DNA of 64,000 nucleotides from Sphingomonas_Q fennica_A (lineage in GTDB: Bacteria; Pseudomonadota; Alphaproteobacteria; Sphingomonadales; Sphingomonadaceae): the NCBI GenBank assembly GCA_036946415.1, contig JAQIJD010000004.1, forward strand, positions 124,001 through 188,000, written 5' to 3'. Positions 45,700 through 53,805 of the stretch are shown here, piece by piece. A program made the position numbers and the translations under genes. The notes under the pieces are model-generated. The model saw nothing but the letters and a program-made list of their open reading frames with translations. It was not told the origin of the DNA and did not search any database. Each line of letters begins with the position of its first letter. Position 1 is the first letter of the stretch.

Positions 45700-45840
45700 A
45701 TGTCCCGCAACGACTATATTTTGCCGCACCGCATCTGCCCCGAACGCCGCCCCCGGATGGCGCTTGCCGCCCTCATCACCGCGCCTGCCGCCGGCCTGTT
45801 GTGGATCGGCATCGGCGTCGCGATCCACGCCTTCGCCTGA
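45700..45840 (+). CDS. Small single-pass membrane protein (46 aa)
   Basis: ATG 45700 with a good ribosome site (GAAGGGCG). Sequence plan: polar basic N-terminus (MSRNDYILPHRICPERRPR) and one membrane helix (LAALITAPAAGLLWIGIGVAI) with a short end. Too short for standard gene finding but with third-base G/C bias and a clear ribosome site. Function unknown; the 64-aa protein at 55198 has the same plan. A 9-bp GC hairpin follows (45856-45876). Confidence 0.55.
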   Translation: MSRNDYILPHRICPERRPRMALAALITAPAAGLLWIGIGVAIHAFA

Positions 45841-46176
45841 TCCTCGTTCGTCCTGCCGGGCGGCCCTGCCGCCCGGTATGATCCGCCCTCCGCCGGCCCG
45901 GGGCGATACCCCGCCGAAGCCCCCATCGTCCACCGTCTGCGCACAGCCATGCCCGCCGCACTTCGGGCGGCGTGCCGTTTTACCTTGCCTTGATCGTCCT
46001 CTTTCCGGATATGGCGCAACGACGTACGCCGGCGAAACGAGGTTTCGGGCGGACGGGGCGCACCGCATCGGGCGGTAAACGCAAGGCATGAGAACCGCGG
46101 CGACCACCCCGATAACGGAATTGCAACAGATGGGCCGTCTAGCTCCGCGGCGGCTTTCCAGGGAGTGCACTGAGCT
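45841..46176. other. Intergenic region before ugd (about 336 bases)
   Basis: Starts with a hairpin CCGGGCGGC-CCT-GCCGCCCGG (45856-45876, no T-run) that may end the small gene. Towards the end, AGGGAG near 46160 is the ribosome site of ugd. No open frame with believable start and codon use was found on either strand. Confidence 0.45.
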
Positions 46177-47478
46177 ATGCGCGTTGCGATGATCGGATCG
46201 GGTTACGTCGGCCTCGTGTCGGGCGCCTGCTTTGCGGACTTCGGCCACAATGTGGTCTGCGTCGACAAGGACGAGCGCAAGATCGCAGCGCTCCACGACA
46301 ATGTGATGCCGATCTACGAGCCTGGGCTTGACGATCTGGTATCCCGCAACGTCGCCGCCGGCCGCCTGACCTTCACGACCAGCCTGGCCGAGGGCGTCGC
46401 CAGCGTCGATGCGGTGTTCATCGCCGTCGGCACCCCGTCCCGCCGCGGCGACGGCCATGCCGACCTCAGCTACGTCTATGCGGCCGCCAAGGAGATCGCC
46501 GGCGCGCTGACCGGCTTCACCGTCATCGTCACCAAGTCGACCGTGCCGGTCGGCACCGGTGACGAGGTCGAGCGGATCATCCGCGAGGCGAACCCCGACG
46601 CCGAGTTCGCGGTCGTCTCCAACCCCGAATTCCTGCGCGAGGGTGCCGCGATCGACGATTTCAAGCGGCCCGACCGCATCGTCGTCGGCGGCCACGATCC
46701 GCGCGGCATGGAGGTGATGCGCGCCATCTACCGCCCGCTCAGCCTCAACCGCGCGCCGATCGTGGAGATGTCGCGCCGGGGTGCCGAGCTCACCAAATAT
46801 GCCGGCAACGCCTTCCTCGCCACCAAGATCACCTTCATCAACGAGATCGCCGACCTCTGCGAGAAGGTGGGCGCGGACGTGCAGGACGTGGCGCGCGGCA
46901 TCGGCCTCGACAATCGCATCGGCGCCAAGTTCCTCCACGCCGGCCCCGGCTACGGCGGCTCCTGCTTCCCGAAGGACACGCTGGCCCTCCTCAAGACCAG
47001 CCAGGATTATGATGCGCCCCAGCGGATCGTCGAGGCGGTCGTCGCGGTCAACGACAACCGCAAGCGCGCGATGGGCCGCAAGGTGATCCACGCCATGGGC
47101 GGCGACGTGCGCGGCAAGACCGTCGGCATCCTCGGCCTGACCTTCAAGCCCAACACCGACGACATGCGCGATTCGCCCGCCATCGCCGTCATCCAGACGT
47201 TGCAGGATGCCGGCGCCGTCGTCCGCGCCTTCGATCCCGAAGGCGTCGAACAGGCCAGGCCGCTGCTCCAGAACGTCGATTACACCGCCGGCCCGTACGA
47301 AGCGATGGAAGGTGCCGACGCGCTCGTCATCGTCACCGAATGGGATGCGTTCCGCGCGCTCGATTTCGATCGCGTCAAGTCGCTGCTGTCGGCACCGGTG
47401 CTGGTCGATCTGCGCAACATCTACAATCCCGCCGAAATGGAAGCGCTGGGCTTCGCCTACACCGGGATCGGCCGGTGA
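46177..47478 (+). CDS. ugd: UDP-glucose 6-dehydrogenase
   Basis: 433 aa, AGGGAG upstream. Oxidises UDP-glucose to UDP-glucuronate with two NAD. N-terminal Rossmann MIGSGYVGLVSGACFADFGH, IAVGTPS, TKSTVPVGTGD, NPEFLREGAAIDDF, catalytic Cys in GPGYGGSCFPKDTLAL (about residue 260), and C-terminal LTFKPNTDDMRDSP. Length as usual. Its stop overlaps the GTG of a UDP-glucuronate 4-epimerase, so the pair makes UDP-GlcA and UDP-GalA for the polysaccharide. Confidence 0.97.
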   Translation: MRVAMIGSGYVGLVSGACFADFGHNVVCVDKDERKIAALHDNVMPIYEPGLDDLVSRNVAAGRLTFTTSLAEGVASVDAVFIAVGTPSRRGDGHADLSYVYAAAKEIAGALTGFTVIVTKSTVPVGTGDEVERIIREANPDAEFAVVSNPEFLREGAAIDDFKRPDRIVVGGHDPRGMEVMRAIYRPLSLNRAPIVEMSRRGAELTKYAGNAFLATKITFINEIADLCEKVGADVQDVARGIGLDNRIGAKFLHAGPGYGGSCFPKDTLALLKTSQDYDAPQRIVEAVVAVNDNRKRAMGRKVIHAMGGDVRGKTVGILGLTFKPNTDDMRDSPAIAVIQTLQDAGAVVRAFDPEGVEQARPLLQNVDYTAGPYEAMEGADALVIVTEWDAFRALDFDRVKSLLSAPVLVDLRNIYNPAEMEALGFAYTGIGR

Positions 47479-48455
47479 CCCGCACCGACCCGGTCCTCGT
47501 GACCGGCGTCGCCGGCTTCATCGGCCACGCCACTGCCCACCGCCTGCTGGCGCGCGGCGAGCGCGTGATCGGCATCGACATCGTCAACGATTATTATGAT
47601 CCGGCGCTGAAGCAGGCCCGGCTCAAGACGTTCGAGGGCCGCAACAGCTTCGCCTTCCACCGCATGGACATCGCCGATGCCGAGGCGGTGGCGGCGCTGG
47701 TGCGCGAACAGGGCATCGTCCGCATCGTCCACCTCGCCGCGCAGGCGGGCGTGCGCTATTCGATCGAGAATCCCTTCGCCTACGAACGGTCCAACCTCGC
47801 CGGCCACCTGTCGCTGCTGGAAGCCAGCCGCCATGCCGAGGGGTTCGAGCATATCGTCTACGCCTCCTCCTCCTCGGTCTATGGCGACAAGCCGATGGGC
47901 GGTGCCGGCTTCACGGAGGACGAGCCGGCCACCAGCCCCGTCTCGCTCTACGCCGCCACCAAGCGGTCGTGCGAGCTGATGAGCGACGCTTATGCGCGGC
48001 TCTACAAATTCCCACAGACCGGCCTGCGCTTCTTCACCGTCTACGGCCCCTGGGGTCGCCCCGACATGGCCTATTTCAGCTTCACGAAGAAGATCATGGC
48101 CGGCGAGCCGATCGAGGTCTTCGGCGAGGGGAAGATGGCGCGCGACTTCACCTACATCGACGATATCGTCGACGGCATCGTCGGCGCGCTCGATCATCCC
48201 CCCGCCGCGGGCGAGCATCGCGTGCTCAACATCGGCGACAGCCGCCCGGTCGGCCTGATGGAGATGATCGAGGCTCTGGAAAGCGCGCTCGGCCGCAAGG
48301 CCGAGAAGATCATGAAGCCGATGCAGCCGGGCGACGTCACCGCCACCTATGCCGACGTGTCGAAGCTCCATGCGCTGACCGGCTATCACCCCAAGGTGAT
48401 GCTGGAAGACGGGCTGCACCGCTTCGCCGACTGGTATCGCGGCTTCTACGGCTGA
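47475..48455 (+). CDS. UDP-glucuronate 4-epimerase-like NAD-dependent epimerase
   Basis: 326 aa, GTG start 47475 overlapping the ugd stop (GTGA). Extended SDR: VLVTGVAGFIGHATAHRLL (NAD-binding GxxGxxG), IVNDYYDPALKQARL, LAAQAGVRYSIENPF, SSSSVYG with Ser, Y..K pair in YAATKRSCELM, YGPWGRPDMAYF, and DFTYIDDIVDG. The NDYYD and GRPDMA signatures are characteristic of UDP-GlcA 4-epimerases (UDP-GalA formation). Context with ugd supports this strongly. Confidence 0.93.
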   Translation: MTRTDPVLVTGVAGFIGHATAHRLLARGERVIGIDIVNDYYDPALKQARLKTFEGRNSFAFHRMDIADAEAVAALVREQGIVRIVHLAAQAGVRYSIENPFAYERSNLAGHLSLLEASRHAEGFEHIVYASSSSVYGDKPMGGAGFTEDEPATSPVSLYAATKRSCELMSDAYARLYKFPQTGLRFFTVYGPWGRPDMAYFSFTKKIMAGEPIEVFGEGKMARDFTYIDDIVDGIVGALDHPPAAGEHRVLNIGDSRPVGLMEMIEALESALGRKAEKIMKPMQPGDVTATYADVSKLHALTGYHPKVMLEDGLHRFADWYRGFYG

Positions 48456-48475
48456 TCGCCGCCGGGGCCGATCCG

Positions 48476-49603
48476 ATGGCGGGCCGCAAGCGGATCGTCT
48501 TCGTCATCAACTCGATCCTGACCGGGGGTGCGGAAGGGGCGCTCGCCACCATCCTCCGCGCCGCCGGTGATCGCGACGTCCATCTCGTCACGCTCGACGC
48601 GGGGCCTGACCGGCGGCGGATGCCGGCGGTGCCGCGCCACTGCCTGGGCGCCGGCGGCAGCCTTGCCGCCAGCATCCGCCTGCTCGACGGGCTGCTCGCC
48701 ACGCTGAAGCCCGATCTTGTCGTAAGCTTCCTCGTCCGCGCCAATATCGCCACCGCCATCGCCGGGCCGCGCCACGCCCGCGCCAACGTGCTGTGCGAAC
48801 GGATGCACCTCGGCTCGCATCTCGCCGGCCGCTATCGCGGCCTGAAGCTGCGGCTGTTGCGGGCGCTGCCGCGGCTGCTCTACCCGCGCGCCGATCGCGT
48901 GCTCGCCGTTTCGGAAGGCGTGCGCGACGATCTGGTCGCGGGCTTCGGCCTGCCGCCCCGACTGGTCGCGACGATCCCCAACGGCTATGATCTCGCCGCC
49001 ATCGCCGCCGCCGGGCTGCGGCCGCCGGCGGTAGCGCTGCCTCCCGCCTTTATCGTCGCGGTCGGCCGGCTGGTCGCGGCCAAGGGCTTCGCGCTGCTGA
49101 TCGATGCCTATCGCGCCGCCGATCCGGCGCTGCCGTTGCTCATCCTGGGGGAAGGCCCGCTGCATGCCGATCTTCAGGCCCGGATCGACGCCGCCGGCTT
49201 GACGCACCACATCCGCCTCCTCGGCCATCTCGACGATCCGTTCCCCGTCGTCGCACGGGCCGCCTTCCTGGTTTCGGCCTCGCATAACGAAGGCTTTCCC
49301 AATGCCATCGCCGAGGCGATGGCGCTCGCCCGCCCGATCGTCGCCACCGACTGCCCGTCCGGCCCGGCCGAACTGCTCGGCGCTCCGGCGGCAGCGGCGG
49401 GCGAGGTGGTGGAAGCACCGCACGGGCTGATCGTGCCCGACGGCGATACGGCGGCGCTTGCCGCCGCGCTGCGCCGCATGGAGGCGCCCGCGATCCGGCA
49501 GCGGCTGGGCGCCGCCGCCCGCGCCCGGCTCGACGATTTCGGGGCGGAGGCGGTCGCCGGCCGCTACTGGCGGCTGTTCGACGCCCTGGCGGCCGGAACA
49601 TAG
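48476..49603 (+). CDS. Family 4 glycosyltransferase
   Basis: 375 aa from ATG 48476. GT-B fold: N-terminal IVFVINSILTGGAEGALATI, VVSFLVRANIATAI; C-terminal FIVAVGRLVAAKGFALLIDA, LLILGEGPLHADL, and the E-x7-E motif region SASHNEGFPNAIAEAMALARP; the pattern is close to GalNAc/glucosyltransferases of capsule clusters (IPNGYD, ATDCPSGPAELLG). Follows the epimerase by 20 bases in the same direction. The end overlaps the convergent GT4 by 40 bases. Donor unknown. Confidence 0.9.
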   Translation: MAGRKRIVFVINSILTGGAEGALATILRAAGDRDVHLVTLDAGPDRRRMPAVPRHCLGAGGSLAASIRLLDGLLATLKPDLVVSFLVRANIATAIAGPRHARANVLCERMHLGSHLAGRYRGLKLRLLRALPRLLYPRADRVLAVSEGVRDDLVAGFGLPPRLVATIPNGYDLAAIAAAGLRPPAVALPPAFIVAVGRLVAAKGFALLIDAYRAADPALPLLILGEGPLHADLQARIDAAGLTHHIRLLGHLDDPFPVVARAAFLVSASHNEGFPNAIAEAMALARPIVATDCPSGPAELLGAPAAAAGEVVEAPHGLIVPDGDTAALAAALRRMEAPAIRQRLGAAARARLDDFGAEAVAGRYWRLFDALAAGT

Positions 49604-50742
49604 GCGGCGGGTGCCGGCTGATCGGCCGTCAGACCCAGCAGTTCGCCGTAAAGATCGGCATGCGCGCGAACGACCGCCGCCTCGGAATGGCGTTCGACGA
49701 TCGAGGCGGCGGGCGTCCAGGGGGCGGTGCGCGGTCCGGTCCGCTCCATCGTCGCGCGGATCGCCGCCACATCCCCCACCGCGAAGAAGGCGTCGTCGGG
49801 CAAGGCGAACTCGCGGTGCACGGGCAGATCGGAAACCTTCACCGGCGTGCCGACGCTCAGCGCCTCGAGAATGACCAGCGCGAACCCTTCCATCTCCGAT
49901 GGGTGCAACAGCAGCGCCGCACGGCGATAGAGCGCGGTCAGCAGCGCCCCGTGGCAGACGCCGGCGAAGATGACCCCCGGCCCCGCCATCGCCCGCAGGC
50001 GCCTCTCGTAACTGTCGTCACCGATCGCGCAGCCGGCGATCACCAGTGGCAGCGTCCCCGGCCCCGCCGCGGCATGCGCCGCGATGAGGTCTTCGATCCG
50101 CTTCGTCTCTTCCAGCCGGGCGACCGCCAGCAGATAGGCGTTGGGTTCGAGGCGGAAGCGCGCCAGCAGCGCCGCATCGCCCTCCGGCGGTGCATCCGCC
50201 AGATGCGCGCCCAGCCGGATCGTCAGCGCGATCCCGGCCGCGTCGGGGGCGCGGGTCAGCAGATCCTGCCGCACCGCATCGCTGACGCAGATCAGCCGAT
50301 CGGCATAGCGCGCCGCCAGCCACTCCCCCAGCCGGAGGAAGGCGCGCCCCGCCAGGCCCCATTTGGGGCGCAGGAAATCGGCGGCGTGGTCCGTCACCAC
50401 CACCCGCATGCCGATCAGCCGGGCGAGAGGTGCGAAGAAGCCGGGCCCGATCCCGTGGAGGTGGACGATGTCGGCGCGCAGCCGGAAGCGCGCGTAGAGG
50501 ACGGATATCAGGCTGTGGAGCAAGGTCTCGATCGAGGCGCCGCGCGGCGACGGCAGGCCGTGGACCTCGACCCCTTCATGACGGAAGCGGGCGGCGGGCA
50601 CATAGATGCGGCGCGCCAGCAGCGTCACCGCCAGCGCCGGCATCGCCTCCGCCAGCGCGGGATAGAGCAGGGCGCAATGCGTCTCGACACCCCCGATCAC
50701 ATCGGGAATGCCGCGCGCGCCGATCACCGCCAGCCGCTTCAT
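49564..50742 (-). CDS. Family 4 glycosyltransferase
   Basis: 392 aa. N-terminal LAVIGARGIPDVIGGVETHC is the hallmark of a GT4 subgroup (often called rhamnosyltransferase-like, with 'GARGIP..GG.E'). C-terminal YLLAVARLEETKRIEDLIAA, IAGCAIGDDSYERRL and the E-x7-E region SEMEGFALVILEALSVGTPV. ATGA overlap (50739-50742) with the upstream GT2 shows co-translation. A related protein is at 51705-52835. Confidence 0.9.
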   Translation of the reverse strand: MKRLAVIGARGIPDVIGGVETHCALLYPALAEAMPALAVTLLARRIYVPAARFRHEGVEVHGLPSPRGASIETLLHSLISVLYARFRLRADIVHLHGIGPGFFAPLARLIGMRVVVTDHAADFLRPKWGLAGRAFLRLGEWLAARYADRLICVSDAVRQDLLTRAPDAAGIALTIRLGAHLADAPPEGDAALLARFRLEPNAYLLAVARLEETKRIEDLIAAHAAAGPGTLPLVIAGCAIGDDSYERRLRAMAGPGVIFAGVCHGALLTALYRRAALLLHPSEMEGFALVILEALSVGTPVKVSDLPVHREFALPDDAFFAVGDVAAIRATMERTGPRTAPWTPAASIVERHSEAAVVRAHADLYGELLGLTADQPAPAAYVPAARASNSRQ

Positions 50743-51695
50743 CCTGTACGCATCCAGCGACGGCGGCGATGCTCCAGCGCATGAGCGAGGCGCAGCAGCC
50801 GCCCCGGCACGATCCCCGCCGCGACCACCGATCCTATGGCGGCAGGCGACGCCGGCCAGGCGAGATCGCCCAGGCTCAGATGCGGCCGCCCCCCGCTACG
50901 CGCGCTCCACCGTGCGTACAGCTTGATCTCCTGATTGATCAGCCGCCGGAGCAGCCGCCGTTCCTCCCCTATGGCGGGCATAGCGCGCGCCGTGCGGACG
51001 AGGCAAGGCAGGCGCCGCGTATCTATACGGTCCGTCAGTTTGCCGGCGGCTTCGCGACGGAAACCCGCGGTACTGCGCGGCAGGAAGCCGAGGTCGGCGA
51101 GGCGCATCACCCGCAGCCACAGGTCCTTGTCGCCCCCACGTTCGGCGCGCCCTTCCGGAAAGCCGCCCGCCGCCTCGAAGACATCGCGCCGGATTGCCAG
51201 CGCCCCGGTCCACAGCGGACAATGGCCCGTCGCCAGCCAGGCGGACAGAAAGGCGGCGAAGCCGACTCGCGCGGGCTCCGCGCCGGCGAATGGCCCGGCG
51301 ACATGGTCCGCCTCGCGCCGGTCGTGGAAGACATGGTCGTAGCGCGTCGCGACGCAGGCCGCATCGGGCCAGCGCGCGATCAGCCTAGCCAGGGCTTCGA
51401 GGTGATCGGGATGCCACGCATCGTCGGCATCGAGAAAGGCGATCCACGGGGCCGAGGATTGCGCGACGGCCAGGTTGCGCGCGGCATAGCCGCCCGGTCC
51501 CGCCGTCTCGCGACGGAGGATCCTGATGCGACGATCGGCGAGGGCCTCGACGACGGCCGGCCCCGCATCGGTCGAAGCGTCGTCGACGACGACGATCTCG
51601 GCCGGCGGGTGGCTTTGCGCCAGCACGCTCGCCATCGCCGCGCCGACGTAGGGCGCCTTGTTGTGAAGCGGGATCACCGCTGCGAAGATGGTCAT
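50739..51695 (-). CDS. Family 2 glycosyltransferase
   Basis: 318 aa. GT-A: FAAVIPLHNKAPYVGAAMAS, VVDDASTDAG, IAFLDADDAWHPDHLEAL (DxD), GGDKDLWLRVM. Clearly related to the GT2 at 9034-9981, including GPGGYAARN, a W-T substrate region (CPLWTGALAI against CPVWTSAIAA) and FPEGR. The two genes flank the whole locus, so an ancient duplication is likely. Separated by 9 bases from the upstream GT4 gene; member of a minus-strand glycosyltransferase operon. Confidence 0.9.
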   Translation of the reverse strand: MTIFAAVIPLHNKAPYVGAAMASVLAQSHPPAEIVVVDDASTDAGPAVVEALADRRIRILRRETAGPGGYAARNLAVAQSSAPWIAFLDADDAWHPDHLEALARLIARWPDAACVATRYDHVFHDRREADHVAGPFAGAEPARVGFAAFLSAWLATGHCPLWTGALAIRRDVFEAAGGFPEGRAERGGDKDLWLRVMRLADLGFLPRSTAGFRREAAGKLTDRIDTRRLPCLVRTARAMPAIGEERRLLRRLINQEIKLYARWSARSGGRPHLSLGDLAWPASPAAIGSVVAAGIVPGRLLRLAHALEHRRRRWMRTG

Positions 51696-51704
51696 GCCGC
51701 AGCC

Positions 51705-52835
51705 TTAGCTGCGACCGGCCAGCTTTCGGTAAAGCGCGTCCCACCGTTCGGTCACGCGATCCCAAGTGAACTCCTCGCCGATGCGCTTGCGTGCCGCCAC
51801 GCGCAGCCGTTCGGCCCGTTCCGGATCGGCCATGATCTCGGCCAGTCGCGCGCGCAGGTCGGCCGCGTCGAGCACGCGGAACGACAGGCCCGCGTCGCCC
51901 ACCACCGCAAGGTTGGGGGCGATGTCCGAACAGATCACGCACGCGCCGAACGCCATGCCGTCGAGCAGCGAGAGCGACATGCCCTCCACCTCGCTCGGCA
52001 GCACATAGGCGTAGCAATTGCCGTAGAGCTGCTGGAGCATTTCCTCGTCGACCTCGCCGAGGAAAGTCACGGTCGGGTCGCCCGCGGCCTGTTTCTTCAG
52101 CCCTTCGGCATAGTCGACCGAATGCCAGGCGGGGCCGGCGATGGCGAGCGTCATGCCATGCTTGTCGGCCAGGCCCATCCACGCCTCGATCAGCGTGTGG
52201 ACCTGCTTCTCCGGCACGAGGCGCGCCAGGAACAGCACATATTTGCGCGCCTCCAGCCGCTTCTCGGCGAGCCGGGTCGGTGCGAGATCGGGCCGCTCCT
52301 CGACGCCGTTGGGGATGTAGGTGACGTTGGTGCGATATTTTTCGTCCAGCCACGTCTTGAGATCGGGGCCGACGACGACCGTATCGTGCGGGAACTTGAT
52401 CGCCGCCCATTCGCCGAGCTGGAGGAACCAGCGGCCGAAGACGTTCCACTTGCGGCGCTGCCAGTCCATCCCGTGGACGGTCACCACGACCTTCTTGCCG
52501 AACAGTCGCGGCAAGAGGGCGAGCGGCGCCGAACCGCTGCTGTGATAGTGGACGATGTCGTGCCGGCCCAGCGCCTCGCGCAGCGTGGCGGCGATCGACC
52601 GGCTGATCGTGTCGAAATATTTGGTCTGCACGCCCTTGGCGTAGACCAGCTTCACGCCGCGCCATTCGGCCGGCCGCTCGCCCTCGCCCGCGGCGCAATA
52701 GACGGTGACGTCATAGCCCTTGGCCGCCAGCCGCGGCGCCACCGCCTCGACCACGCGCTCCACCCCGCCGCGAAAGCCGGGGATGCCCCGGCTGCCGATC
52801 TGGGCGACGCTGATGCCCTTCGCGGGCGTGCTCAC
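51705..52835 (-). CDS. Family 4 glycosyltransferase
   Basis: 376 aa with GTG start 52835 (GTGA overlap with the epimerase stop); a longer open frame exists upstream but runs in the epimerase gene in another frame. N-terminal SVAQIGSRGIPGFRGGVERV is the same subgroup mark as in the 392-aa GT4. Further: VVVTVHGMDWQRRKWNVFG, TYIPNGVEERPD, YVLFLARLVPEKQVHTLIEA, PSEVEGMSLSLLDGMAFG with E-x7-D instead of E-x7-E. Likely adds a deoxyhexose or hexose to the repeat unit. Confidence 0.9.
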   Translation of the reverse strand: MSTPAKGISVAQIGSRGIPGFRGGVERVVEAVAPRLAAKGYDVTVYCAAGEGERPAEWRGVKLVYAKGVQTKYFDTISRSIAATLREALGRHDIVHYHSSGSAPLALLPRLFGKKVVVTVHGMDWQRRKWNVFGRWFLQLGEWAAIKFPHDTVVVGPDLKTWLDEKYRTNVTYIPNGVEERPDLAPTRLAEKRLEARKYVLFLARLVPEKQVHTLIEAWMGLADKHGMTLAIAGPAWHSVDYAEGLKKQAAGDPTVTFLGEVDEEMLQQLYGNCYAYVLPSEVEGMSLSLLDGMAFGACVICSDIAPNLAVVGDAGLSFRVLDAADLRARLAEIMADPERAERLRVAARKRIGEEFTWDRVTERWDALYRKLAGRS

Positions 52836-53770
52836 AGCAGCGCATCCAGCATGCGCGGATCGTTCCACGTCTCGCGGATCGAGGCGTCGACGTCGTTCTT
52901 CGGCGCCCAGCCGAACAGCGCCTTCATCCGGCTGTTGTCGGCCAGCAGGTGCGGCCGATCGCTCTTGCGGACCTTGGCGGGATCGGTCTCGATCGTGATC
53001 GTGTCGCCGATCACGGCGCCGATCCGCGTCACCATCTCGTCCACCGAATATTCGGCATGCGTGCCGAGATTGGCGGTGACGATCCGTTCGCCCGCCGGCA
53101 GCGGCCTGGTGCCGGCGGCGATGAAGCCCGCCGCCGCATCGCCCACGTAGATATAGTCGCGCTTGGGCGTGGTGTTGCCCAGGCGCAGCGTGCGCGTGCC
53201 GTCCCGCAGCTGCTTGATGATCTCGGGCAGGATGTGGGGGTTGGTCTCGCCCGGGCCGACGACGTTGAACAGGCGGATGATCGACGCCTCGAACCCGGTC
53301 TTGCCCGCGAAATAGCGGACGAGATCCTCGCCGTGCAGCTTGGTGAAGCCGTAGACGTCCATCGGGCCGATCTTGCCCTCCTCGACATGCGCCACGTCGC
53401 TCGGCGCATAGACCGCGGCGGTGGAGGCGAAGACGAAGCGGCAGTCGGCCGGGCAGACGGAAAGGAGGTTGATCGTCGCCTCGACGTTGATCGACACCGC
53501 CTCGTCGGGCTTCGATTCGCATTCCGGGATGAAGTGGATCGCCGCCAGATGGATGATCGCTTCCGGCCGGAAGCCCTCGATCGCTTTCTTCACGCCCTCG
53601 CGCTCACGCAGATCGAGCTGGAGGCGCGTCAGGCCCGCCGCCTCGTCCGCCTCGAACCGCCAGGGACAATACCGCAGCGAGTCGATCGCGAGCACCTCAT
53701 GCTGGCCGGCCAGCTGGCGAACCGCCTCGATCCCAACGAAGCCGTTCGCTCCGGTCAACACAATCCGCAT
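52832..53770 (-). CDS. NAD-dependent nucleotide-sugar epimerase/dehydratase
   Basis: 312 aa from ATG 53770 (GGGAG upstream). Extended SDR: MRIVLTGANGFVGIEAVRQL, IIHLAAIHFIPECESKPDEA, FASTAAVYA, YGFTKLHGEDL with the Y..K pair, RLFNVVGPGETNPHILPEII, RDYIYVGDAAAGF. UDP-glucose 4-epimerase-like; the motif AAIHFIPECE (instead of AA...V..S) marks a less-studied subgroup, so the exact reaction is open (4-epimerase, or 4,6-dehydratase-related). Sits between two GT4 genes. Confidence 0.85.
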   Translation of the reverse strand: MRIVLTGANGFVGIEAVRQLAGQHEVLAIDSLRYCPWRFEADEAAGLTRLQLDLREREGVKKAIEGFRPEAIIHLAAIHFIPECESKPDEAVSINVEATINLLSVCPADCRFVFASTAAVYAPSDVAHVEEGKIGPMDVYGFTKLHGEDLVRYFAGKTGFEASIIRLFNVVGPGETNPHILPEIIKQLRDGTRTLRLGNTTPKRDYIYVGDAAAGFIAAGTRPLPAGERIVTANLGTHAEYSVDEMVTRIGAVIGDTITIETDPAKVRKSDRPHLLADNSRMKALFGWAPKNDVDASIRETWNDPRMLDALL

Positions 53771-53805
53771 CGATGCTCCCTTTCGATTGCAAGCCCGGCC
53801 GGCCG

